From Flammeovirga sp. SJP92 (lineage in GTDB: Bacteria > Bacteroidota > Bacteroidia > Cytophagales > Flammeovirgaceae), in the NCBI RefSeq assembly GCF_001583495.1, contig NZ_LQAQ01000090.1, forward strand, positions 62,001-126,000: DNA of 64,000 nucleotides. The letters are read 5' to 3'. Below are positions 46,334 to 56,738 of the stretch, in pieces. Made by a program: the position numbers and the translations under genes. Within the stretch, counting starts at the first letter, position 1. Each line of letters starts with the position of its first letter. A model generated the notes under the pieces. The model made no database searches and was not told the DNA's origin. It saw nothing but the letters and a program-made list of their open reading frames with translations.

Positions 46334-49300
46334 ATGAACGAATTGGTCAAAGTAAATATAGATTTTATATCAGAAGGTTCTTTACATGAAGGGATTATAA
46401 AGTTGGAGCTAACGAACTTTATTGAATCCCAATTGTTGCCTATGGTCGAAAAGGAGGTGGATAAATATGCTGATAGTACTATTTATATTGATCAATTGAA
46501 TATTGCACTCTCTTCAACTATTTTGAATTATCAGAAAGATACTTATTCCACCGTACAAAGGGTATTGAGTGATAAGCTTCATGAATACAACTACAGAATT
46601 ACCGCTGATAATAAAAGTGCGCCTTCTAGTGTAGAAGAAATATTGAAAAGAGATAGAGAGAGTTTTACACATACTGAATTGTCAAAAGAAGAGTGTCTGT
46701 TAGTGTTTTTAACTACTGGCATTATGCCATGGTACGATCAAGACAGACTAAAGGAGGAGTTAAGTAAGATTGAGAATAAAAATAATTTATCTGTTCTTAC
46801 TCAGGTATGGCATTTAATGTGTTTGAAGAAAAAATATAATGTATATTCTTTTCTTGCTTTTATAAATAAGAAAAACTTATTGGATGATTTTCTACTTCAG
46901 CTTTTAGCAAAGTATCCTCTTTTAAGAGATGTACTAAGTGGTATGAGTAAAGAGGAAAAGAAAATAGTTTTATTACAGGTATATAACCAAGGGGTTAGGA
47001 GCAGTGATGTAGGAGAAACCTTTCAGGAAAGTATCTTAAGAGCAGTATTAAAAAGAAATTTTAAGCCTTCAATTGTTGATACTATACTAAATATAGTAAA
47101 TAGTAATTTGAGGCTAACGGAATTATGTAAAGTAGAATTGATGCTTTACATAAAAAAACAAAGAAATAAGCTTAGAAGAGGCTTGTTTGTAAAAGAAAAG
47201 AAAGTCGAACAGCAACTTCTTTTATTAGAGGAATCACTTTGTTCAAAAAATTCTAAGCTTGAAAATGAAATAGAGGCTCAAGAAGTTGAAGAAGATGTTT
47301 TAACTTTAATGGAATTCTCGCAGTGGAAAGCATCATTTATTGAGCAACAAGTCTTAAGCTTTCTGTTGAAAAAAGAATTAGACCCTGCTTTTGAGTCTCA
47401 ATTGTCTGCAAATCCCATTTTACTGTTCCAGTTCTTATTGGTGATTGTTCAGAGAACAAACGAGAGAAAGATAAAAGGATTAAAGAAGTTCCCGCAACTC
47501 TATTTTATTGGTGATAATGCAATCATTCATCAATTATTATTTGCGATCATCAAAGATCAACCTGAGGGCTTTTTGAATAGTAAATTAATTCAGCAGGTAA
47601 CGGATTCAACAGAGATTGCTCATGTTAGAACTTTTCTAATTTCATCACTAGGAGAAAAATTAGATGTTGAACTAAGAAAAGTGCTAACCTATGAACTTTT
47701 GCTGTTGAAATTATTACTTTCTCCAGAACAACTATTAAAAAAATCAATAAAATTTGATCAGAAGTGGGCTGAAGTGTTAGAGTACTTCAACTTATTCTCT
47801 TCTTTAACTAAAGAAGAGAAGACTCAATTACTGCTGTCCTCGACTTCTTTAGAAACAATATTTGTACTGGCATTACAGAGTGAAAGTACTGTGTTTTTAG
47901 AGCAATTTGATCAAAAAATAATAGCAAAAGCATTATTTACTGATGCTCAAAAGGTATTAAAACTTTACCAGTTTTATAATAGACATTCTTTTAACGCTCC
48001 AATTACATCTGAAGAGTTTGTGAGTGTCATTGTGGAAAGTTTTCCTTCAATAAAGAATGAAACTTCAATGTTGATTGAATTTGATCGATTGGTCAATGAT
48101 TTGAATATTCCTGAGATCGAAGATGTAACGGCATTATTGATGGATAAACCTTCAAATAAAAGGAATGATTTGAAGGGAGAATTGAAGGAAGTTTTTGATC
48201 ATTTCAAAAGCAATTCACAGTTGACAAAGCTTGAAAAGACGAACTTTTTACTATCAACTGTTACTGAAGAAACAATCTTTGGAGTAATTCTGCAAAAAGT
48301 TATTACAGACTTTTTTGAAATTTTTGATGAAGTACAAATTGGATTAGCATTATTTTCTGATAAGAAGAGTGTTACAGCATTGTATCAATATTATACTTCA
48401 CAAGAACCTACAGCTTCTGCAGAGGATTTTGTGAAAGTGATTATGACATTTTTCCCTTCTTTTAGAAGTAAGGGTAGAGCAATATTACAGTCTTTAGAAT
48501 TGGAGAATGAAGGGAATACTAGTCCTAATTTTCAGAAAGAAGATATTGCTTTCAATCTTAAACAGTTGCTTCAAACTTCTAACTCAATCCATGTAAAACG
48601 AGCTGATGTAGTATCATTTTTCAAGAGACGTCCTCAGGTAACTAAACAAGAAAGAACAATCTTTTTACTTTCTTCAGCCAGTATAGAAATAATTCTAGAA
48701 TTGATCATCTCAAGCGAAAAAGACTCTTCAACAGCTCAATTTTTCGAATTGTTTGATAGAATAACCCTTGGAAGCTCTTTGCTTTCTAAGAAAAATGATG
48801 TCATTAAGCTTTATCAATTTTTTATTGATCAATCCAATAACAATTCTGTATCATTGGATGATTTTGTAGAAGTTATATCAGACTACTTCCCAACATTTGA
48901 AACTCAAGTCCGAGCAATTCTTGAGTACAATGAAATAGTAGGAGGGATTCAATATATAGACAAAGAAAAAAATGTTGCTTTAGCGATTGATCTTCTTCAT
49001 AAACAGTCCGAAAGAATCAATAAGCAATTGGTGATACTTATGGATTATCTTAAGAAAGATCTTAAAATCAGCAAAAAGAAAAGGACAAAATTATTACTTT
49101 CTACAACGGAAATTGAAATAGTTTTTCAGCTATTTTCAGTAACTAGTATATCTAGTTTTTTTGATGTTTTCAGTCGAAAGCTGATTGGAACTAAACTATT
49201 TTCTAATGCTGAAAGTGTGCAGTCAACTTATCAGTTATATTTAGAATATTTTACAGATAAAAAGACAGAACAAGAAGAGAATTTTATTCAACTTGTTACC

Positions 49301-51109
49301 AATGAATTCCCAGCTTTTGAAGATCAAGTAAGATCAGTTATTCAAAAAAAATTGGCTAAAAATGCTTCTCAATTAACTCTTGAGCAAATTTTAAAACAAT
49401 CTGTATCAATTGAAGAAAAAAGAGAGGATATCATTACGTATTTTAAGCTCAGCGAACAGCTTTCAAAAGGAGAGAAAACAAAACTTTTAATTTCTTCAGC
49501 TTCCATTGTAATCATAATGGAGTTAATTATAGCCGGAGACGAAAAGTTGTTTTTTACATTATTTGATAAAACTGAACTCGGTAATGCATTATTTGCAAAT
49601 AATACAACTATAATCACTTTATATCAGTTTTTCAGTCAACAACAGCAATACAATGTAAAAACGACCGATGAGTTTGTGAAATTAGTAGCTAAATATTTCC
49701 CCACATTAGAAACAAAAGTAAAATTAATGTTGGGAGTTGTATCTTTAAATGAGGGAGTAAGTACAGTTGATTGGAAAGACTTTATTTTCTCTGATCAAAA
49801 TAAAGTTCAGATTTCTTTTAGTGCTATTCAATCGCAGAAAGTCTTAATTATTACTAATTTAGTGAATTCTCAAACTATACAATTAGATATAGAAGAGAAT
49901 GTACTTGGTATTACTTACCTAAGAGAGATCTTTGAATTACATCAGCCTTCATTAAACTCTACTTTACAATTAATCAATGCGATAAATGCGATTGTTTATC
50001 AATTTAAAGAAGAGGATAGAAAGAAGGTTGAAGCTATGATTGATTGGGTAAAAGAAGGAAATACTGAATTAATCTCTAAAACGAATTATGAAAGTATTTC
50101 ATCTTTGGAGATTCAATTATGGTTGCAGTTAATTATTAACCGAAAAGAAGGTTTATTCGATCTGGAACAAAAAGAAGCTTTAATTCAATACTTCAAAAAA
50201 CTTCATCGAAGCGAATTAGATGCTCATAACTCTTATTCTGTGAGACAAAAGAATAAAATCTTCTGTTATTTGAGTTTGAGTTATAAAACAAGCTTTGCTA
50301 AACAGCTACAAAAGCTTGAACAAAATTTGAATCAGACATTTTCAAAATTATTTACAGCAATACAAATTGCTGACTATATAAAATTACTTCAGAATGATAT
50401 TTTCTATTCACTACTACATCAGGATACTTTACAAGCAGGTTTGATCGTTAAAAGAATAGAAACTGTATTTCCACAAATCAATTTCAGTCGAACAAAAATT
50501 TATAAAATAACTTGTGAACTATTAAAGCTAACAATTGACAACAAACATATCGAAGAACTAAACGATAAGTTTGAGCAATCTATTCCACAGAGGAAAAATA
50601 TGACTATAGAGGTGCAAAATGCAGGTCTAATCATTTTGGTTCCTTATCTGCCATTATTCTTGAAACATCAAGGTTTGCTAACAGAAGACAATAAAGCTTT
50701 TAAGGACGAAGAGAGTTTACTAAAAGCAATTGGCTTGTTGCTTTACTTGGCACAGAAAAACCTATTAGTAGATGATGACAGACAACTGATTCTTCCGAAG
50801 ATTTTATGCGGGGTTGATATTGAAACTCCCATAACATTGGACTTTGAATTGACAGATGAGGAAAAAGAAGGAGCGGATCATCTTCTAAAGACAGTTATTA
50901 CTCACTGGGGGGCCTTGAAGAAAATGGAGCCGGATAGTTTAAGAATCATGTTTTTTATAAGGGATGGACAAATCACATTTAAAGACGATTGGTATTTAGA
51001 TGTAGAACCCAATACCTACGACATCTTTATGAAGATGCTACCATGGTCAATTAAGATTAATATGTTGCCTTGGATGGAGTGTAAGATTTTTTGTGAGTGG
51101 GGTAAATAA
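46334..51109 (+). CDS. Contractile injection system tape measure protein with five repeats
   Basis: A 1591-residue protein with the two end signatures of the CIS_TMP family: the N-terminus with LTNFIESQLLPMVEKEVDKY and STIYIDQLNIALSS, and the C-terminus WYLDVEPNTYDIFMKMLPWS, then INMLPWMECKIFCEW. Between about 490 and 1130 it carries five tandem copies of a module of about 132-142 residues, each with LTKxEKTxLLLSS, then FFExFDxxxIGxALFS, LYQFY and a phenylalanine-proline motif like VEVISDYFPTFETQVRAIL. It is far longer than usual Pvc14-type rulers. It sets sheath length by family logic. Confidence 0.85.
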   Translation: MNELVKVNIDFISEGSLHEGIIKLELTNFIESQLLPMVEKEVDKYADSTIYIDQLNIALSSTILNYQKDTYSTVQRVLSDKLHEYNYRITADNKSAPSSVEEILKRDRESFTHTELSKEECLLVFLTTGIMPWYDQDRLKEELSKIENKNNLSVLTQVWHLMCLKKKYNVYSFLAFINKKNLLDDFLLQLLAKYPLLRDVLSGMSKEEKKIVLLQVYNQGVRSSDVGETFQESILRAVLKRNFKPSIVDTILNIVNSNLRLTELCKVELMLYIKKQRNKLRRGLFVKEKKVEQQLLLLEESLCSKNSKLENEIEAQEVEEDVLTLMEFSQWKASFIEQQVLSFLLKKELDPAFESQLSANPILLFQFLLVIVQRTNERKIKGLKKFPQLYFIGDNAIIHQLLFAIIKDQPEGFLNSKLIQQVTDSTEIAHVRTFLISSLGEKLDVELRKVLTYELLLLKLLLSPEQLLKKSIKFDQKWAEVLEYFNLFSSLTKEEKTQLLLSSTSLETIFVLALQSESTVFLEQFDQKIIAKALFTDAQKVLKLYQFYNRHSFNAPITSEEFVSVIVESFPSIKNETSMLIEFDRLVNDLNIPEIEDVTALLMDKPSNKRNDLKGELKEVFDHFKSNSQLTKLEKTNFLLSTVTEETIFGVILQKVITDFFEIFDEVQIGLALFSDKKSVTALYQYYTSQEPTASAEDFVKVIMTFFPSFRSKGRAILQSLELENEGNTSPNFQKEDIAFNLKQLLQTSNSIHVKRADVVSFFKRRPQVTKQERTIFLLSSASIEIILELIISSEKDSSTAQFFELFDRITLGSSLLSKKNDVIKLYQFFIDQSNNNSVSLDDFVEVISDYFPTFETQVRAILEYNEIVGGIQYIDKEKNVALAIDLLHKQSERINKQLVILMDYLKKDLKISKKKRTKLLLSTTEIEIVFQLFSVTSISSFFDVFSRKLIGTKLFSNAESVQSTYQLYLEYFTDKKTEQEENFIQLVTNEFPAFEDQVRSVIQKKLAKNASQLTLEQILKQSVSIEEKREDIITYFKLSEQLSKGEKTKLLISSASIVIIMELIIAGDEKLFFTLFDKTELGNALFANNTTIITLYQFFSQQQQYNVKTTDEFVKLVAKYFPTLETKVKLMLGVVSLNEGVSTVDWKDFIFSDQNKVQISFSAIQSQKVLIITNLVNSQTIQLDIEENVLGITYLREIFELHQPSLNSTLQLINAINAIVYQFKEEDRKKVEAMIDWVKEGNTELISKTNYESISSLEIQLWLQLIINRKEGLFDLEQKEALIQYFKKLHRSELDAHNSYSVRQKNKIFCYLSLSYKTSFAKQLQKLEQNLNQTFSKLFTAIQIADYIKLLQNDIFYSLLHQDTLQAGLIVKRIETVFPQINFSRTKIYKITCELLKLTIDNKHIEELNDKFEQSIPQRKNMTIEVQNAGLIILVPYLPLFLKHQGLLTEDNKAFKDEESLLKAIGLLLYLAQKNLLVDDDRQLILPKILCGVDIETPITLDFELTDEEKEGADHLLKTVITHWGALKKMEPDSLRIMFFIRDGQITFKDDWYLDVEPNTYDIFMKMLPWSIKINMLPWMECKIFCEWGK

Positions 51110-51120
51110 ACTTTTTAAGA

Positions 51121-54100
51121 ATGATTTACAATGGTACAAGTCAGGACAGTAGGGAGTTATCACAATTAGTGGACAAAGGCTTTCAACTTAATGACGTCGA
51201 TTTAAGAGATATACTAACGAATAACTTTCAGTACTTAGAAGAGGTAGGACAGGAAGCTAGGGATTACTGGTACACAATACTTTTTTCTGATTTTTCAGTT
51301 CTTGCTGAGTTGAAAGAGCTCGATATTTCCGTTTTTCAGAAAAAAAATAATATCATTTTTCAAAAAGTAAGACAGTTTAATCGCCCTCAGAAGAAACTTA
51401 AATTCTTAAAACAAGGTGTTTTCTTAGTTTATGAATTACTTAATTATTACCATAAATGGATAAAAAATTATAGTAAGAAACAGCTTTTCGACTCAGAGAT
51501 TTTCTTGAATATAAATACAACTCTTAATGCAATTTCAACTCAACTAGACCTTGAGTTTTTGTGCCTAATTGAAGATGAGGTATTGCATGATGTTTTGGTT
51601 AAAGTACAAAGGTTGATTCGCGAGATTTTTCAATTTATAGATTATTCATTTGAGGAATATTCTGTAGAGAAAAAGGATCATGCCGTAGTAGCTCAAATCT
51701 GTCAGAGATTAAATATTAGATTGATTGATAATCTATTTTTGATGAGTGGAAACTCTGAAAGATATTTCAATGAGTTAATTAATCTTTCAACTAATCAGCC
51801 ACAGATTGATTTGATCATGGCTTATCAGCATATCTATCAATATCCACAGAAAATGCTGAACAGTTTTCCAAACAGGTACCTTAACCTTTATTTTAATTCA
51901 TTATTAGACGAAAAAAGAAAAGAAGAGAAAGTAGATTTTACTTACTTGAGTTTTAAATTAAACGATGGCGTTCGTTATGCAAGAATTCCATCAAAGACGA
52001 AATTTATTGCTGGTAGTGATGCTTTACGAAAAAATATATTATACCAATTAGATTACCCAGTAGTGGTTAATACTTCAGAAGTTTCTCATCTTGATTTGAG
52101 TAATGTTTCTTACAAACACATTGGGAAAAAATTCCCTCTGAAAGTAATCACAGCAATAAGACAGCAAGAAGCTGAAATTAAGGAAGGAGAGTTTATCAAT
52201 AGAAACTTATGGGACAATCAAGAGTCATCAGCCTTGCCGGTAAGTTTTTGTATTTGTGATCAGATATTGCAATTGGAGAATGGAGATAGGGAAATTATTT
52301 TCAATTTCCAGTTTAAGCAAACTTCTATGGATAAACTAACCCAGTTGATTTCTAATGTAAGAGAAATAACGGGGTGGAGTGGAAGACAGCTTTTTAATAA
52401 TATTTTTGGAGATATTTTCAATGTTTACTTTTCATCTGAAAATGGTTGGGTGAAAGTACAGAAGGTTATTTTTCTTACTTCAAAATATTCTCCTAATTCC
52501 TTATCTTTTAAGGTGATTATCAAGGCCAATGAGCCTTCTGTTTGTAAACCAAATAAGAGTATTCCTTCAAGCGATATGTTTGACCATGCCGTATTTAAGT
52601 TTACACTTAACACAGAAACATACCTTTATGGCTATTCATTCTTGTCAGATTTGGTACTTGATAGGGTAGTCATACAAACTTATGTGAACGGTTACACAGG
52701 TTTTAAAGCTTATAATCAGCAAGGACAATTAGGAACTGATATTCCTTATAATGCATGGGGAAATCAACCTAAGCAAGGTGATTTTTTAGTTTTAGGAAGT
52801 ACAGAGATATTTTTTAAACCTATTGAACAATTAAGTTTAAGAATTAACTGGTTTAATTCACCTATGCATCCCAATGGTTTTACTGGTTATTATGAGAATT
52901 ATGAATTAGAGGAATTAAAAAACTCTAACTTTAAAATTCAAATTGACCAACTTAAACAAGGAAAATGGGCCAATCTTCACGAGAGAAATATGTTTTCGAA
53001 TATCCGATATAATCCTGATGGAGAAGTGGAAGATATTGGAGGTATTTCTAAACAAACTGACCTCAATGATATTAACTTTCAACCGCCTATAACAATAGAA
53101 GAGGCTCAAAAGGAAGATCTAGCTGGGTTTTCAAATTATGCTAAGAATGGTTATTTGAAGCTGACGATCTCAAGCCCTGAAATTGGATTTGGTCATTTGG
53201 TCTATCCACAACTACTTACAGCACAGGTTAAAAATGGAATGAGTATTAATCCTTTTAAAAAGAAAAAGGATGTTGAACTTCCTTCACCTTATATACCTGT
53301 CATTGAAAAAGTAGAAGCAGACTATATTGCTAAGACATCTATCATTTTAGATAATAAAATGATGAAGGAAGAAAGTTCAACAAAGCTTTTTTATGGTGTA
53401 GGTGAAATTATTGTTCCTGTTAAAGATGATAACCCTAAACTTCTTCCGGCAATCAACGAGGGGATTATTCTTGATTTGGGAGTTGACAATTCGGTTGAAG
53501 GAGATATAGTATCTTTCTTGTTTCAGATAAGATCTACAACTGATCAAGAAATACAAACAAGTCAGCATCAGATTGAATGGGAGGTATTACATAATAATAA
53601 ATGGGAAAAAATAGCTGGAGCCAATATTTTAAATGATGAAACAGAATGCCTTTCAAAAACAGGTATGATTTCTATCAAAGTTCCAGAACATTCAACAGAC
53701 CATCAATTGAAGCCAACTGGTAAACTATGGTTGCGGATTTATATTCCAAATGTAATTGAAAATTATGCAGTAATAGAAAGAGTATACTCCAAAGTGGTTA
53801 AAGTTGGATTGATTTTACCTGATGATAGAGAACATTATGATTTTGGAAAAGAATTAGAAGCTCAATCTATTTTCAGATCCAATACAAAACTTCCTGGTAT
53901 TAGAAGTATTGAACAGCCATTGCCATCATTTGGAGGAAAAAGAGCAGAGGAAAGTGGTGCTTTTATCAATAGGGTATCAGAAACAATTAAACATAGGAAC
54001 AGACCCGTTACCACTTGGGATTATGAACGTATTCTATTAACAGAATTTCATGAAATCAATCAAGTGATTTGTATTCCAGTTTCTGAAGAAAATAGATCAT

Positions 54101-54660
54101 TGTTAATTGTCATTATTCCAAAATCTGAGGAAAAATTTCCAATTGCATCTAATAGTTTATTACAAAGAGTGGAACGTTTTCTGAAACATATTATTTCACC
54201 TCATGTGAAATTCAGTATCTGTTCTCCAATCTATGAAACAGTGAAAATAAATGTAGCTATTTCATTAAAAGAAGGTTACACACAAGGCTTTTATTTGGAT
54301 GAGATTAAGCAACAACTGACACAATACATTGATACCATATCATTGTCAAATGCAAACCGATTGGTGCTTGGAGGTAAACTTCACCTTTCTGATATATTAA
54401 GTTACTTAAAAACAATTTCTTATGTGGATGGGATTAAACATCTTTCCATGGTACATTTAGTGAAAAATGAGAGGAAATATAAATTAATAGACACAGCTCA
54501 AGAAGATTATTCTGATAGCTTTATTGAAGCATCAAAACCCTGGAGTGTACTTACTTCTGCGGCAAGTCATGAAGTGTATATCAACATTCCAAATAATGAT
54601 AAAGCAGGTATCAATAACCTAGAATTAGGAGTGGATCTAATTGTTAATTCATATAGCTAA
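51121..54660 (+). CDS. Large baseplate protein, J-like C-terminus (Pvc12-like)
   Basis: An 1179-residue baseplate protein. The C-terminal region contains the best signature, FINRVSETIKHRNRPVTTWD followed by YERILLTEFHEINQVICIPV, which matches the xRxSExLRHKxRxVTxWDYExLVLxxFPxI text of large CIS/T6SS baseplate proteins. Further on, SPIYETVKINVAISLKEGY and SYLKTISYVDGIKHLSMV match gp47/J-like endings. The first 350 residues are helical and not conserved. It is 11 nt after the tape measure gene. Longer than Pvc12 by about 200 residues. Confidence 0.82.
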   Translation: MIYNGTSQDSRELSQLVDKGFQLNDVDLRDILTNNFQYLEEVGQEARDYWYTILFSDFSVLAELKELDISVFQKKNNIIFQKVRQFNRPQKKLKFLKQGVFLVYELLNYYHKWIKNYSKKQLFDSEIFLNINTTLNAISTQLDLEFLCLIEDEVLHDVLVKVQRLIREIFQFIDYSFEEYSVEKKDHAVVAQICQRLNIRLIDNLFLMSGNSERYFNELINLSTNQPQIDLIMAYQHIYQYPQKMLNSFPNRYLNLYFNSLLDEKRKEEKVDFTYLSFKLNDGVRYARIPSKTKFIAGSDALRKNILYQLDYPVVVNTSEVSHLDLSNVSYKHIGKKFPLKVITAIRQQEAEIKEGEFINRNLWDNQESSALPVSFCICDQILQLENGDREIIFNFQFKQTSMDKLTQLISNVREITGWSGRQLFNNIFGDIFNVYFSSENGWVKVQKVIFLTSKYSPNSLSFKVIIKANEPSVCKPNKSIPSSDMFDHAVFKFTLNTETYLYGYSFLSDLVLDRVVIQTYVNGYTGFKAYNQQGQLGTDIPYNAWGNQPKQGDFLVLGSTEIFFKPIEQLSLRINWFNSPMHPNGFTGYYENYELEELKNSNFKIQIDQLKQGKWANLHERNMFSNIRYNPDGEVEDIGGISKQTDLNDINFQPPITIEEAQKEDLAGFSNYAKNGYLKLTISSPEIGFGHLVYPQLLTAQVKNGMSINPFKKKKDVELPSPYIPVIEKVEADYIAKTSIILDNKMMKEESSTKLFYGVGEIIVPVKDDNPKLLPAINEGIILDLGVDNSVEGDIVSFLFQIRSTTDQEIQTSQHQIEWEVLHNNKWEKIAGANILNDETECLSKTGMISIKVPEHSTDHQLKPTGKLWLRIYIPNVIENYAVIERVYSKVVKVGLILPDDREHYDFGKELEAQSIFRSNTKLPGIRSIEQPLPSFGGKRAEESGAFINRVSETIKHRNRPVTTWDYERILLTEFHEINQVICIPVSEENRSLLIVIIPKSEEKFPIASNSLLQRVERFLKHIISPHVKFSICSPIYETVKINVAISLKEGYTQGFYLDEIKQQLTQYIDTISLSNANRLVLGGKLHLSDILSYLKTISYVDGIKHLSMVHLVKNERKYKLIDTAQEDYSDSFIEASKPWSVLTSAASHEVYINIPNNDKAGINNLELGVDLIVNSYS

Positions 54661-54665
54661 GCAAC

Positions 54666-56519
54666 ATGTTACAAACAAATAAAAAATACAAAATACTATT
54701 ACTGATGCTCTTCCTTGTTGCTTCATTACCAATGTATGCTCAAGAACAAAAAGAAGAAAAAGAAGAGGAGAAAAAAGAGCAGAAAGGTCTTAAGGTTATG
54801 CTTCAAGACTACGTAAAACAATTTAATGAAGAACCTCCTGCTGAAGAGGAAAAGGCCTCATCAAAAGAACAAAAAGAAGCGGAAGAGGAAAAAGCAGCAG
54901 AAGCTAGTACGGATTCTACAAATACAGCTCCTGAAGATGCTGTTTTAGTAGAAGAGAGTGTAGCGGAAGAAGATTCAATTGCTTTGGCTATTGAGGCATT
55001 AGAGCAAAAAGCGTTTATTGATACTTTACAGATGAAAAACCGTTTAAGAGAAGTAAAGAAAAATAAGATAAAGGGAGATTTTACAGAATCTGAATGGCAG
55101 AAGAAAATGAACCTAGTTAGCAATAAATCTTTGGAAGGTAACTATGATTTATTGGATAATGTGGAAGTATTTGGGTGGCATCCGTACTGGATGGGTAAAG
55201 GTTATGATTCATATAATTTCTCTTTATTGAGCACAATCGCATATTTCTCTTATGAATTGAATCCGGTAGATGGTAGTTATTATAGTATTCATGATTGGGA
55301 AACTACAGCCTTGATTGACTCAGCGCATTTACACAATTGTAAAGTATTACTGACGGTGACCAATTTTGGCTATAATAACAATAGAACATTTTTAAAGAAT
55401 AGAAACGAACAGCAACAGGCCTTAATTAATAAATTAGTGACATTGCTTTTTCAAAGAAATGCCGATGGTGTTAATATAGATTTTGAAAATATCCCTAAAG
55501 AGCAAAGACAAAATTTCACCAACTTTATTATCGATTTATCGAACTCATTAAGAAAGTCGAACCCTAAATTCAAAATATCACTGACAATTCCTCCTAAAGA
55601 TTTTAACGGAGTATTTGATATACAGAGTTTAACACCATATGTAGATCAATTTATTGTGATGGGATATGAGTTTTATGGTCAGAACAGTGCAATTGCAGGT
55701 CCGGTTGCACCAATTGAGAGTGGTGATTTTTGGTGGGAGTTTAATATTGAACGAAGTGTTTTAGAATATAAAGTAGATGGAATTCCTTCTGATAAATTAA
55801 TTTTAGCCTCTCCATTATATGGTGCAGAATGGATCACAGAAGATTTAACTTATCCTTCCAAAGCAAGTCATTTTGTTGGTTACTTGACTAAGAAACAAAT
55901 TGATGGGAAAATTGGAGGAATTCCTGTACAGCGAGAAGCCTTAAGTGGAAGTGCATTTCATGTCTACAGAGATGAATGGGGCAGGTATCATCAAATATGG
56001 TTTGAGGATAGTGTTACTCTTCAGAAAAAAATTGATCTAATCAAAAAGCATGAATTAAAAGGAATTGGCTTCTGGGCTTTAGGTTTTGATAATGGCAATC
56101 CAGAAATGTGGATTAAGGTAAAGGATAATTTCACAGTTTTACCTGAAAATGCACCGTCTGGATTTTCAATGGGTAAGACCAGAAGATATATCAACTATGC
56201 ATTACGTATTATTTCAAACCCTAAAACTATTCTCACAAACCCAAGCATGTTGATGTACATGTTTGGAGGTGTGATGGGAGTTAATTCATGTTTCATCATA
56301 TTTTTTCTTTCTTTCAGATATAGGCTGACAAAATTAATGAAAGTAGCCAGTTCGACTTTGATTTTAGTCTTTACAATCATTGGTCTGGGCATATTTATGA
56401 TCACTTATGACTTTGTAAGTGCAAAGGAAGTAATACTCATGATATGTGGGATACTCCTTGGAGGGTTAGCCTTATTTTTCCTTAGTTATCGATTTTTCAT
56501 CAAAAAAGAATTGCCTTAG
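54666..56519 (+). CDS. GH18 glycoside hydrolase with C-terminal membrane spans
   Basis: A 617-residue protein: signal peptide (ILLLMLFLVASLPMYAQ), an E/K/A-rich linker (residues about 25-90), a GH18 domain (about 160-490) with FGWHPYWMG, the catalytic motif DGVNIDFE (about 266-273), VMGYEFYGQN and GFWALGFDNG, and three hydrophobic spans at the end (about 530-610). It thus faces the periplasm and is held in the inner membrane. YaaH/chitinase-type GH18 enzymes cut GlcNAc-containing polymers, including peptidoglycan glycan. A role in opening the wall for a trans-envelope injector is inferred from context. Residues needed for activity (DxxDxDxE as DGVNIDFE) look intact apart from N for the second D, a known variant. 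Confidence 0.85.
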   Translation: MLQTNKKYKILLLMLFLVASLPMYAQEQKEEKEEEKKEQKGLKVMLQDYVKQFNEEPPAEEEKASSKEQKEAEEEKAAEASTDSTNTAPEDAVLVEESVAEEDSIALAIEALEQKAFIDTLQMKNRLREVKKNKIKGDFTESEWQKKMNLVSNKSLEGNYDLLDNVEVFGWHPYWMGKGYDSYNFSLLSTIAYFSYELNPVDGSYYSIHDWETTALIDSAHLHNCKVLLTVTNFGYNNNRTFLKNRNEQQQALINKLVTLLFQRNADGVNIDFENIPKEQRQNFTNFIIDLSNSLRKSNPKFKISLTIPPKDFNGVFDIQSLTPYVDQFIVMGYEFYGQNSAIAGPVAPIESGDFWWEFNIERSVLEYKVDGIPSDKLILASPLYGAEWITEDLTYPSKASHFVGYLTKKQIDGKIGGIPVQREALSGSAFHVYRDEWGRYHQIWFEDSVTLQKKIDLIKKHELKGIGFWALGFDNGNPEMWIKVKDNFTVLPENAPSGFSMGKTRRYINYALRIISNPKTILTNPSMLMYMFGGVMGVNSCFIIFFLSFRYRLTKLMKVASSTLILVFTIIGLGIFMITYDFVSAKEVILMICGILLGGLALFFLSYRFFIKKELP

Positions 56520-56522
56520 ATT

Positions 56523-56726
56523 ATGTCTGTAAAAATAAAAGAGCTAAACATTAAGATCGAAATCAAGAAAGATTTCCTTACTCAAGAACAGCTGATGGAT
56601 CAATTCATTCAAAAGCTATCTATTGACAAGCTTCCTGTAGAATTTATTGAAAGCCTTGCAGAGAAGTGTAAAGAAGAAATTGATAATGATCAAAGAATAT
56701 TAGGAACCAAATTTGGCAGGTTTTAA
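56523..56726 (+). CDS. DUF5908-like small CIS protein
   Basis: A 67-residue protein whose start MSVKIKELNIKIEIKKDF matches DUF5908 (typical MPIEIRELxIK), a small family found next to spike genes in CIS loci. The rest is helical and acidic. It is 3 nt after the GH18 stop and 12 nt before the spike gene. Its role is unknown; a chaperone or plug of the spike is possible. Confidence 0.7.
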   Translation: MSVKIKELNIKIEIKKDFLTQEQLMDQFIQKLSIDKLPVEFIESLAEKCKEEIDNDQRILGTKFGRF

Positions 56727-56738
56727 TAGCAAAGAACA

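Noticed and set aside
54809-55123. A 104-codon minus-strand frame inside the GH18 gene
   Set aside because: It is the antisense of the E/K/A-rich linker and is low-complexity serine and phenylalanine text without any domain.
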